Below, piece by piece: positions 1 to 10,029 of a stretch of DNA of 64,000 nucleotides. The translations under genes and the position numbers were made by a program. Positions within the stretch are counted from its first letter, which is position 1. Every line of letters starts with the position of its first letter. Source of the DNA: Schistocerca nitens (taxonomy: Eukaryota; Arthropoda; Insecta; Orthoptera; Acrididae); assembly GCF_023898315.1 (NCBI RefSeq), contig NC_064622.1:165436178-165500177 (forward strand). The letters are read 5' to 3'. Under the pieces are notes generated by a model, which was not told the DNA's origin, ran no database searches, and was given only the letters and a program-made list of their open reading frames with translations.

Positions 1-70
1 AGGAGTTTTGAACTCACGACACTCCATGCAACAGTTTAGAATCATAACCGCTACACCACAGTGCTAGTGA
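1..70 (-). repeat. tRNA-like SINE head, cut by window edge
   Basis: Read on the minus strand this stretch has a tRNA-like layout: a TGTGGTGTAGCGGTTA A-box region, then a GTGAGTTCAAAACTC B-box-like region. It is imperfect and runs off the window, so it is most likely the head of a SINE or a tRNA pseudogene rather than a working tRNA. Bases 70-467 contain nothing I recognise; the short open frames there have no family features. Confidence 0.4.
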
Positions 71-467
71 GCATCTTTTGCGACTATCTTATTTTTCCTA
101 TTACTTCATGATACATCACAATGACAGCCCGATTTCAATAGACTATAGCTTCTATATTAGACAAACGTGACAATACATGTGGTGGGGGAATAAGACTCGC
201 TTACTGGTCAGTTTTAAGCTCCTTTCGGCCCAGACCACGGAGAAGGCTTTTTGGACTCGATTTCCGTTGCTCGCTTGCTGAATTACGGAGAGTAGGGCCT
301 TAGATGCGGTGTGCGAATGCAGTGGTTTGCTCGTACTATTACTTTTAGAATTGTGCTGATAACGTTTCATGAGTAACGCGTTACCCAAGGCGGTACCTGA
401 ATTTTAAGTAGCTGTGTACAAGTAGAGTTTAAATAATATTTAAAGAAGTGGTGGCGGTAAGTTATTA

Positions 468-620
468 TGGGACCAAACTGCTGAGGTCATCTGTTCCTAG
501 GCTCATACACTACTTAATCTAACTTAAACTAGGTTACGCTAAGGACAATCAATACACACACCCATGCCCGAAGGAGGACTCGAACCTCTGACGGGAGGAG
601 CCACGCGAACCAATGCCCAT
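468..620 (-). repeat. tRNA-derived SINE, 5'-truncated (subfamily with ACACACACACCCATGCCCG)
   Basis: The minus-strand sequence carries the shared SINE tail (GATGACCTCAGCAGTT-like) and the block GAGTCCTCC-GGGCATGGGTGTG also present in the copy at 33760-33964. The tRNA-like head stops after the B-box region, so the copy is 5'-truncated. It interrupts the L1/Tx1-like LINE just after the LINE residues AEAFYGHWF. Confidence 0.7.
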
Positions 621-1533
621 AGAAGGCTTCTGCTATATCTGCATGTTCTACCACGTGTCGACAGTCGTCCGTTATCATGTCGGTTACCAGCGCCCTATGG
701 CGCCTCCCGCGCTCTAAGAGCACGTGATGCATAGATGGCCTTCCTGATTGTAGCATGTCTGGAGCACGCGACCGTATATGGTTCAAATGGCTCTGAGCAC
801 TATGAGACTTAACTGCTGTGGTCATCAGTCCCCTAGAACTTAGAACTACTTAAACCTAACCAACCTAAGGACATCACGCACATCCATGCGTGAGGCAGGA
901 TTAGAACCTACGACCGTAGCGATCGCGCGGTTCCAGACTGTAGCCCCTAGAACCGCTCGGCCACTCCGGCCGGCTGCGACCGTATAAAAGCGCCTTCAGG
1001 GCGTGCTCAGAGATTGACAATGACCTGCCTGTCAGGTGAGGGCTCTATAGCAAGACATTCCCGTAGGACGTTGTAATAAAAGTTTTCCGTGCTCCTCCTC
1101 CATGCCGCCGCTTCCCGGCCGTAAGCCATGAAGGTGCGCCTAAGAGCAGGCTTCGCACATTCAATCCACCAACTGAGGGTCGATCGGTAACGACCACGAC
1201 GCTGTAAGGACGCGTTCCACGACTCTTCGATAGCACCTTTACATGCTGGCTCGTCCAGGTGGGCGACGTTCAGTTTCTGGACGGGCCTACTGCGCCACAC
1301 ACGTGCGGGTTGGAGGGCAGTGGTGCAAATATTGGCTGTGTGGTCGGTGAATGCAGTGGGCCAGAGCTCCGCTCCTCTCGTCGCCGTCTAAAGGATGCTT
1401 GTGACGTAAATCCTGTCCAGCCAACTTGACGAATGGGTGTAACCAGAAGCTGGGCCATGGATGTGGCGCCACGCACTATCATTTCCAATTCCGCACATGG
1501 GACGTGATGTGGCTGCTGATCAGTACAGTACAG
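621..1533 (-). mobile_element. L1/Tx1-like LINE, EN-to-RT linker part
   Basis: Minus-strand frames resemble the stretch between endonuclease and reverse transcriptase in L1/Tx1-type LINEs. Visible pieces are RIYVT and FTDHTA-like remnants of the endonuclease end, then VWRSRPVQKLNVAHL, SWWIECAKPALRRTFMAYGR, and after the SINE, RSRAPDMLQSGRPSMHHVLL and HADIAEAFYGHW. The open frame at 1007-1300 carries the best preserved part. The piece joins in sense to 15445-15568 once the Gypsy insertion is set aside. It has several frameshifts and no RT core remains, so it is dead. The clade assignment rests on the linker motifs and is tentative. Confidence 0.6.
779..975 (-). repeat. tRNA-derived SINE, full length, 11-bp TSD
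   Basis: The minus strand reads GGCCGGAGTGGCCGAGCGG (tRNA Ser/Leu-type A box), a B box, then the common tail ending in CAGAGCCATTTGAACC. It is flanked by the exact target duplication GCGACCGTATA at 768-778 and 976-986, so the retroposition edges are certain. It sits inside the L1/Tx1-like LINE. Confidence 0.93.
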
Positions 1534-2090
1534 TGAAACGTCCCCTTATGAACAATTATACATGACTGTGCTTAAACTGACACACAGTATTTTTAGCGCA
1601 ACGCAATCTGACTTTCAATAATCCCTACAAAAGAATGGGCCCTGACTAACATTAAACTATACCTTTCACAAATCACTTACCTCACAAAAATCTTCGCCAC
1701 TCAAGCTACTGCAATACAGCGAGCGCCACTACTGCCAGCTAAATAAAGGATTCAAACTACTGAAGGAACTAACTACTGATAGGCATAGTTAGCAAATGAA
1801 AGATTTTGATAGAGAACAAACAATGTATTTACCTCAATAGTACTAATATATATAGCAGTTCATGACAAATTACAAAACTCCGCCATCTCTCTGCCCACAT
1901 CCACCACTGCTGGCGGCTCACCTCCAACTGCGCAACGCTACGCGCTGTTAACATCCAGCTGCCGCTGCCCAACACTACAATGGCGAGTATTACAACAATG
2001 CAAAGCAGCCACAGATTGCACACGGCACAGCCAGTGATTTTCATACAGAGGTGGTGTTACCAATAAAAAAACCTAAACAGCCTACTTACA
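1534..2090 (-). repeat. 3' LTR of outer Ty3/Gypsy element
   Basis: The LTR runs from TGAAACGTCCCC to CCTACTTACA on the plus strand and has a near-identical partner at 9004-9514 plus 15391-15444. On the element strand it starts TG and ends CA. Confidence 0.92.
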
Positions 2091-2494
2091 TAGCCCCCAT
2101 GCTCCCCACAAAAAATTTTACAAATTGTTTTGGGCACTGGGCAATACATATTTGTTAAAATTTTTCATAATCGTAATTACAATAACAAAGAAATCAAATG
2201 CACACACTTATTGATACAATGTTGGTCAAAAGCTAAAATTTTCTCACAGTCCATAAAGATAGTCCTGATCATTCATCATAATAGTAATTACAGTTTGTTT
2301 TTTTTTCACAAAGTCTCATTAGTAAAAGAAATTGCACACAGAAGTAGTGGATTTCCATGCAGTCTTGAAGAAGTAGTGTTGTCCTTCCAACGGAAAGGCA
2401 GTGCTGACTCTTGACATGCTGACAGGTAATGGGCCACAACAGAGCAAACCCACAGCGGAGTCAATCGAAGTTTTAAAGAATATCGTTTGGTAGG

Positions 2495-2640
2495 TCATCA
2501 CAGAGCAGACCCACTGCAGTCCTGGTAGAGATTACGGCATTGGTGGGCCACCAGAGGTGCAGACTCACTGCAGTCCTTGTAGAAATAATGGTACTGGTGG
2601 GTCATCAAAGGTGAAGACCCACTGCAGTCCTTGTAGAAAT
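2495..2640 (-). repeat. Imperfect ~62-bp tandem repeat (about 2.4 units)
   Basis: Units share CCCACTGCAGTCCTTGTAGA and ...TGGTGGGTCATCA. On the minus strand one frame reads through them as a repeated peptide of about 20 residues built on YKDCSGSSPLMTHQ. There is no evidence that it is translated. Confidence 0.75.
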
Positions 2641-4931
2641 GGCCAGCAGCCATCTGTTGCAAATGTGCAGGTGCACAATCACCATCGAAGAGTCTTGCGG
2701 ACAATATAGCAAGTCCATAAACCACCACTTGTGCACTCACAAAGTTTTTTTTTTATTGTCCTTAGAACCAGCAATGCTGTTATCCAGTCCCTTGCTGAAT
2801 TATTAACACACGTGCAAACACTATCAGTCCCTACTTCTCACATATTGTCCATATACTATGACCAACAGAAACGTGTGCAGTGAAATGGAACTTACAAGTT
2901 ACTTAATTTGATGACCTGGTGTCAATTACAATTTTATAACATAAGAATACAATTACAAAGGCACAAAATACATCATTAAAGAACATAACAATACAGATAA
3001 CATTTGTAATAACAAACTTTACAAAAGAATCGAAATAACATATACATCAGTGTTACAGGAATTATGACATAAGTGAATATATAAAATAATGAGAATAGTT
3101 TTCGAAACATTAATTTCACACATGAGCATTAAAACAGAACAGAATAAATAATGTCTAAACATCTTTACAAAGAAAATAACATAGTATTTGAAAAATTCTA
3201 CAACATAAATCTTATTAGCTAAACACATAAAGACAGGAAAAGCACAAATATACAAGAGTACACAAACACATACCAGAATAACATAGGGGGAAAGGACAGG
3301 GTTTGTTTTACTGCAGTATTTTGCAAACAAAACTTTCTTTACTTCTTGGAGATCTCCCTTCATTCTTCATTATTTCCAAAAAGTCCTATCTATGCCTGCT
3401 TTCTGTACTTTTTTTGTATGACTTCTCAATGCATTTCTTCCAATTCATCGCAACTAATTCTCTTATATAGTCTACCCCCTCTTAAGCTAACTTAAATCTA
3501 CTGAGCTCAGATGCTAAACTAAGGGACGAGGCAATGCAGCAGCACAAAACAATTAATATAAACAGCAATGACAAAAAAAATGGAAAATTGCAAAGCAAGC
3601 GACAGGAAATCTAAATTACCAAGCAATACAACGTTACAACTAATATGAGCCAATGTGCAGCAACAAGAAAAATAAATCAGTAGTAAAACTAGCTTAACAG
3701 AGTAATACAAAGTTAAATTCAGTAACACTATGCCTGGCAAACAGCAGCAGCAAATAAAATTTAAACCTAGACCTCAAGCAGAAAAAAATATTACACTAAA
3801 AATGGCCATGTCTAATACCTATGTCACATCTTAACACTAGAGTGATGCATCACAATTTATTCTAGAAAAGAAATTACCAAGTACTTGAAAAGAAAATTAT
3901 GAATGCAGTTCCTGTGAAGGTAAATGTCTTTTCGTGCTCCCTCATTTTTTTGAAAAAAATTATTATTTACTCGATCTGTAGACAGAAAATATTTATATTA
4001 ACACATCTATAAAATTTTATTTTTACCAATGCTGCAGTGCAGCTAGAAACTAGATATTAAACAAAATGAATTAATAAATACATAAAGCAAGCCATATGGC
4101 ATTTCTCTCAATTAGAAAGACAATAGCCATGAAATGTTTCTCATCGTTTCATTAGGCATTTTAGTAAATATCATAAATTAAGAGCTGCACAGTGTAATCA
4201 TATGTTTTCAAGTTCGACCGTGTCGTTTTTGCGATGCTCTCTACAAAGGAACGTCAATAGCGAGGATAATGGCCTCCCTTTTTTTTTCTTCTCCACCTGC
4301 GCCTCTGGCACACACTAATGACTTCTTTCCAGGCGACTGTCGCCCATCTGGGTGCCCACGACGCATTACGTGCAGGTGGTCACTTAACTTTCTTACAGAA
4401 ATATTTACGACAGCAGTTTCCGCTACAGTGACAGTCTCATAAAAAAATATTTCACAGGTCAAGAATTAGCGTTGCAAATCTGTAGAAACAAAATCCTATT
4501 GGTATAACAGTGTCCAAAAAGTTTTCATCGGCATTGTAATACATTCACGCATTTACATACATTTCATAACTCTTAAAGTACGATTCTTGGTTTCCAACAA
4601 CCTGTTTCACAAACCAGAGTGAGTCCCTAACCACTACTCATTATTCCTTACCTTATTCGTCGACACTTTTTCAATATTTTATGATAACAGATATGTAGCA
4701 TACTCAAATAACTCATATAGCATCAGCTTATTGATCATAAACATACCGCAACAGCATAATACACATCGTCGTCGTAATAATGTCATAACACGTCAGTCAA
4801 ATCTCAAAAACGTCGTAGCTTTCTGCAATAATTTCAAAAAAAAAAAAATTCTCTGCTCATTTCAATAGTGTCATCCACCTCAAACGTACTTGAAAAATCA
4901 TGCTCCCTTACCAAATACATCATTCAAAGCT

Positions 4932-4994
4932 GGGGGACTGATGACCCTAGCTGTTTAGTCCCCCTTAAACTTCCCAACAACCACCAACCACCAC
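4932..4994 (+). repeat. 63-bp 5'-truncated SINE tail with 11-bp TSD
   Basis: GGGGACTGATGACCCTAGCT...CCAACCACCAC is a SINE tail. The exact duplication CATTCAAAGCT at 4921-4931 and 4995-5005 shows a real retroposition of a very short fragment into the outer Gypsy interior. Confidence 0.8.
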
Positions 4995-6385
4995 CATTCA
5001 AAGCTCTCATAGTATCACAATGGTTCCGGAAAAATATGAGCATTTCACAAAGTACAGACAAAAATACAATCTCATAAGTGTGAAGTTATCCAACGGTGTA
5101 ATTACGTAAACATCTGTCACTGATGTAGTAAAAAAATGTTTATCTCTCAGTTAAATGATTAGATAACTGTGTAATTTATGTGTTAGAGAAATATGGTATT
5201 GATGTGTAAAGTTGTATAAGCAAATACCATATTAGCTAGGGCTCCTTGTGCTTGCCAAACACATGGTACACAGAGTAAGCGTGTACCCCCCTGAGGATTA
5301 ATGTAATTATACCCTCAGATGTTACAGATTACAGCAATGGAATGAAATGTATCATGGAACACTTTCTTTGTAATTCAAAAATCTTGAAAAATAAATGGCT
5401 TATGTACAAAATTAATCTCTCAAATGCGTCTCCTGTAGCGCTAAATGTGCGTCTTGCTGTAAGATAATTCTGTGGAAGTGTCGTAGTTATCGTCCTCCGA
5501 AAGCTAAGTTCTGCAGAAGTCAATGTACTTACCTCATGATACACAAAAGTGAAATACTTTGCGTATAGATATCTTAGTTATTACGCTTATTGCCGTGATG
5601 AGGAAAGTACTGTGCTGTAAAGTATTGTTGTGCTACGGAAAAGGCTGTCTCATTGTAGCTATACCACAAAAGTTACTACTAAAACCTAAGTTACTACTAA
5701 AACCTGTTTTACTTTCCAGAAGAATTCAGAAAAACTGTGCAGAAATAAAACAGAAACAACGCAAAAGCAACATTGCAAATTGTCACTCATTAGTAGCGTC
5801 GTGATAAAACTGTGTAGTTGTCACATAAACTAAACACTGTGTCATCTGGTATCTCACTGAAAGTACTTTAAATCCAGAATGTATTTTCAAGTAAACCAAA
5901 ATGTTGCATTAAAAACTGGTAAATGTTCTAAGTATGTGAGCCTTATACTCGTTACGTAATCGTGCAACTAACAAGCAAGAATGTACAAATACAACACTGT
6001 GTCGTCTGTTCACTATAACAATGCAATCGTAATTTCTGTTTAAAAATGTTCCCTAGGTTCTAGACTGGATATTTAACTTCAAACATTGTTGCATGTTAAC
6101 AGTTTCTTAAGTCTGACAAAGCATACTAGAAATGTGAAGTGAAAAGTTTTATGGCAAAGACAAAGTTAAAAAGCAGATTATCTCTCAATAAATGGTTTTA
6201 CATTTGAAATGTGGTGTAAACCTTTACTCTTCCTAGTACGCAGAGTTTCAACTTCAACGCAATTGTCATGTTTTATACGTCGGTAACGAATGCTAAATCT
6301 TTTCTCAAGGTTAGCGTCTGTGTTATTTTTCTCTGAGCCAGCCGGCGCAGGCGGCTGCCTGCGGTGCGAGTTATTGTCTGTTCCT

Positions 6386-8707
6386 TTATTGGCGCGCATC
6401 GTTATTGGGATTAGGGGACCTAGCTTCTACAAATTCACGTTGTCGAAAGTGCCCTGCTCTGTTTGAATCCCGCCAGTTCTGATGAAATTCAGGTCTGTCG
6501 TTATGTCGGTAGATTTCATAATTTCTTTCTTGTCGGTCATGTGGTGGAGAATTTCTTCCTGAATCGTAACTGCGCGCTGAACTGTTGCGTCTGAAGTTAT
6601 TCTGCCTCCCTTGATAATAATTGTTTTGGTTTCCATATCGTCTGTGTCTCTGGCTGTCTCTGTGATAGTCATTACTACGGAAATGCAATCTTTCTCTGTA
6701 ATTATTTTTACTCTGCCAACGGTTGTCATACGGGTGGTGTCTGTTTCGGTCACGATTTGTGTTGTGAGAATAGCCTTGTCGCGTCCAGTTATTATTTCTT
6801 TCATCGCGGAATTGTGACGGATGTGACCTGTAGTGATTGTTTTCCTGTTTTCGCATCCAGCGACTGTCTGTGTCAATTTCTAATTCTTGTAGGAGTCCCT
6901 GAAAAGCTTCAATGTCGTCTTTGCAACGTCCTGCCAAAATAATATGTCGTAAATGTTCAGGAAATTTGATTAAGCAAATGCGGATGAGTTCTGAGGGGCT
7001 GTATGGGTTTGAAAGATACTGATTCTTATGCAACATGTCTTCAAAATATTTGACAAGACTGGAAAATTCAGATTGTTCAAAGTGTTTCATCATCATGATG
7101 CTATGTTTTACTCGGTCTTGTGTAGCTTGAGACCAATATGCTGAGAGGAAGGCATGATAAAAATCTCCTTCATTGTGGCAATCGTGAATGACCGATCGCA
7201 TTCTTACAGCTGGTTCATTCTCCAAGTAGCCACACATAAATTCTAATCTGTGCTCCAATGACCAGTTGGGAGGAAAACAATGAGAGAATTGATGGAGCCA
7301 CGCTTGTGGATGAATGTCGTTGCCAGAATTCTTAAATGTTTTGAATTTACGTGTAGTAATGAACAGCTTATAGTGAAAATCATCGTGTCGGCGAGTAGCA
7401 TATCGGTCATTGTTACGTCGTGTCGGCGGTTCCATCTCAAAATTCGGTGCACCTGGCCAATTTCTTTCATAATTTCCGAAGTGTCCTGTGTTATTATCTT
7501 GTGGGTGTTCCGTATTTCTAAGTCCCTCTTCCTGTGTTGGAGCGCGAGTGTCCTCTGAAATACGTAATTCTTGTATTACCTGAGTCCGCTGATCTTGTAA
7601 TTCCCGGATTTCTCTTTTGTATTGCGTATTAATTTGATTCTGATTTTGTTTGAATTTCTTAATTTGTTCATACTCTTCTGTGTCAGTGATGGCTACATGT
7701 CTTGTGTCATTCAGATCATCATCTACCTTTGCAGACAAGTTAGTGAACTGATCCGAAAGTTCGGCTACTTTCTCCGATAGTGTACTTATTTCCTCAGTGT
7801 GTTTTTCTGAACCAAGTTTCAGAGTGTCCATTTGTGTTGAAATCGTATCTACTGTGTCCTTTAAGTTTTCTTGAGTTTTTGCAAGTTGCATAACCGAATC
7901 GGTAGATGCAACTGAGTCAATTTTAGCTTGCAAGGTCTCGTGATTTTCATGAACAATAGTTTGCAGTTCTTTTATGGCTGCTTCGTGATTCTGTAATGCA
8001 TTTTCATGACGCGAAAAAATAGGTTGGAAATGCTCACAAATTTGTGTTTTTACGTCATTACAGACTTTTTGACATTTCGATTCGATGTTATGTAACTCAT
8101 TAGTTAAATCTTCACGTGTTTGTTCAAGCGTCGTGTCTAACTTTTGAAGATTTTGTTCCATTGTGTCTAACTTTTTAAGATTTTGTTCCACTGTGTCTAA
8201 CTTTTGAAGCTTTTGCTGTGTTTGTCTCTGATTTTGTTCCATTGTGTCTAACTTTTCAAGCTTTTGTCCCATTTGTTGCATTAATTGTAATAACAATGCA
8301 CTGGTGTCTGAAACATGTTCCTCAGTGCTTTTCGGCAGTGAATTTGCACCGGCAACATTCACATTTTGACAAGCGGAAAATGTGTCTTGACTCATTTGAG
8401 AAAACGGTGAGGACGCAAAACCTGAATCTACAGTATTTGCAAAATTGTGTCCTGTCATTTCGGATTCCTGAGGCGAGCTGTTGCCGACCGATCGATCGCT
8501 AATGCGTCCCTCTTCACTAATTGTTTCACTGTCCCCGCCATTGTTTGCAGCCCGCTCCATTTCCCTATGCACAGTTACCAAATTACTACTTTGAACGTCT
8601 GTTAATTCATTACACAGTGGTGCTGGCAAGCTACGCTCGTCCTCACTATTATTTCTCAGTTTACTTTGGAGCCTAGTGTTACGTTTTTCACACGCCATTA
8701 TTGTCAC
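6386..8707 (-). CDS. gag protein of outer Ty3/Gypsy element (fossil)
   Basis: A 773-residue open frame lies immediately downstream of the 5' LTR on the element strand. Residues about 130-390 are a long coiled coil with a reiterated LQKLDTMEQN-type unit. Residues about 430-600 form a capsid-like domain with LEHRLEFMCGYLENEPA and YFEDMLHKNQYLSNPYS. Residues about 605-773 are a tail very rich in Arg, Asn, Tyr and His. I see no CCHC zinc knuckle; the basic tail probably takes over nucleic-acid binding. The role would be to form the element's cytoplasmic particle. The frame is uninterrupted, but with no pol seen in this copy it could only serve in trans. Assignment to Gypsy gag rests on position between LTRs and the capsid-like region. 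Confidence 0.8.
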   Translation of the reverse strand: MTIMACEKRNTRLQSKLRNNSEDERSLPAPLCNELTDVQSSNLVTVHREMERAANNGGDSETISEEGRISDRSVGNSSPQESEMTGHNFANTVDSGFASSPFSQMSQDTFSACQNVNVAGANSLPKSTEEHVSDTSALLLQLMQQMGQKLEKLDTMEQNQRQTQQKLQKLDTVEQNLKKLDTMEQNLQKLDTTLEQTREDLTNELHNIESKCQKVCNDVKTQICEHFQPIFSRHENALQNHEAAIKELQTIVHENHETLQAKIDSVASTDSVMQLAKTQENLKDTVDTISTQMDTLKLGSEKHTEEISTLSEKVAELSDQFTNLSAKVDDDLNDTRHVAITDTEEYEQIKKFKQNQNQINTQYKREIRELQDQRTQVIQELRISEDTRAPTQEEGLRNTEHPQDNNTGHFGNYERNWPGAPNFEMEPPTRRNNDRYATRRHDDFHYKLFITTRKFKTFKNSGNDIHPQAWLHQFSHCFPPNWSLEHRLEFMCGYLENEPAVRMRSVIHDCHNEGDFYHAFLSAYWSQATQDRVKHSIMMMKHFEQSEFSSLVKYFEDMLHKNQYLSNPYSPSELIRICLIKFPEHLRHIILAGRCKDDIEAFQGLLQELEIDTDSRWMRKQENNHYRSHPSQFRDERNNNWTRQGYSHNTNRDRNRHHPYDNRWQSKNNYRERLHFRSNDYHRDSQRHRRYGNQNNYYQGRQNNFRRNSSARSYDSGRNSPPHDRQERNYEIYRHNDRPEFHQNWRDSNRAGHFRQREFVEARSPNPNNDARQ

Positions 8708-9003
8708 AATATTTCACACGACAACACAGAAAAGCACAATTTGAAGAGCAAAAATAAGAGAACACATTAACATAGCACTGAAAATAATATCTAGTTAATT
8801 GCAAGCGCAGCTGCGAAATACTTGGTGCAAATGTACATGCATGCCACAACTGTTTTACTGTACAACAATGAAAGACTGCAACTACAAAGGAGATTCTCTC
8901 TACAATTACGCGCTAGCAATAAACAAAAACTACACTAATTACACAAACTACAAGAAAAAATCAGAAGATTCCAGTGAGGTATCCTCGGCTATGGGTCGAC
9001 ATA
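8708..9003 (-). other. Leader of outer Gypsy element
   Basis: This is a non-coding leader of about 300 bp between 5' LTR and gag start. The bases next to the LTR read TATGTCGACCCATAGCC on the element strand. I see no standard TGG-starting primer site there. Confidence 0.5.
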
Positions 9004-9514
9004 TGAAACGTCCCCTTATGAACAATTATACACGACTGTGCTTAAACTGACACACGATATTTTGTTAGCGCAACACAATCTGACTTTCAATAATCCCTAC
9101 AAAAGAATGGGCCCTGACTAACATTAAACTATACCTTTCACAAATCACTTACCTCACAAGAATCTTCGCTACTAAAGCTACTGCAATACAGCGAGCGCCA
9201 CTACTGCCAGCTAAATAAAAGATTCAAACTACTGAAGGAACTAACTACTGATAGGCATAGTTAGCAAATGAAAGATTTTGATAGAGAACAAACAATATAT
9301 TTACCTCAATAGTACTAATATATATAGCAGTTCATGACAAATTACAAAACTCCGCCATCTCTCTGCCCACATCCACCACTGCTGGCGGCTCACCTCCAAC
9401 TGCGCAACGCTACGCACTGTTAACATCCAGCTGCCGCTGCCCAACACTACAATGGCGAGTATTACAACAATGCAAAGCAGCCACAGACTGCACACAGCAC
9501 AGCCAGTGATTTTC
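9004..9514 (-). repeat. 5' LTR of outer Gypsy element, first part
   Basis: It matches 1534-2044 closely and is continued at 15391-15444. The break point falls in the motif CCAGTGATTTTC, where the inner LTR element is inserted. Confidence 0.9.
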
Positions 9515-9517
9515 TTT

Positions 9518-10029
9518 TGTGGCGGCGTTCGTAGCGACAAACAATTTGCTGTAGAAACGGCTTACGAAGTCACCGCCACACTTTTAATAGCGGGCCGACC
9601 GGTCCGCTGGAACAGTGAACAGAAAGATGAAAACCCAAACACTCTGATTAAATAAAAGTCGGTACTTATCTTTATTAACGAAGATACAGGAACACAGTAG
9701 TGAACTCCGTGTCTACAGAAATCTGTCTAGTTCGAGTCGGAGCGGCTAGGTCAGCGTCGGCTGACGACAAACAACAACTCTGCTGCGATGAACACACAAC
9801 TGACTAGCAAGTACACAATTCGGTGGCGAGTATACAACTGAGCGGCGAGTACAGAACTGTCCTAGCGCTCGCGACTCCAGCGCTTAAGAAACCAGAAGCC
9901 AGCGGTGGCACACGCAGACTTGCGGCGATTTCCTGTCTCGCTGGCGCTCCCTATGCGGACGGCGTCCAGACTTTGATGCTGCCAACCTTTTGGCAGCGGG
10001 CTCGGGTGGCATTACTGGCTAGGATATAA
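9518..10029 (-). repeat. 3' LTR of inner Gypsy element
   Basis: It is about 98.4 percent identical to 14878-15390. The end of the long pol frame runs a few bases into it. Confidence 0.92.

Larger units (their letters stand above)
2091..6177 (-). other. Long non-coding interior of outer Gypsy element
   Basis: This is AT-rich sequence between the gag end and the 3' LTR. Only short frames occur and none shows retroelement or host domains. It contains an imperfect tandem repeat at about 2495-2640 and a 63-bp truncated SINE at 4932-4994. A small frame at 6178-6399 overlaps the gag end and is basic (RTRKSKGLHHISNVKPFIER), possibly the remains of the start of the next coding region. Confidence 0.6.

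Noticed and set aside
6386-8707. Long coiled-coil protein as a host cytoskeletal gene
   Set aside because: It lies between matched LTRs directly after the leader, has a capsid-like middle and basic tail, and no introns; gag is the better reading.
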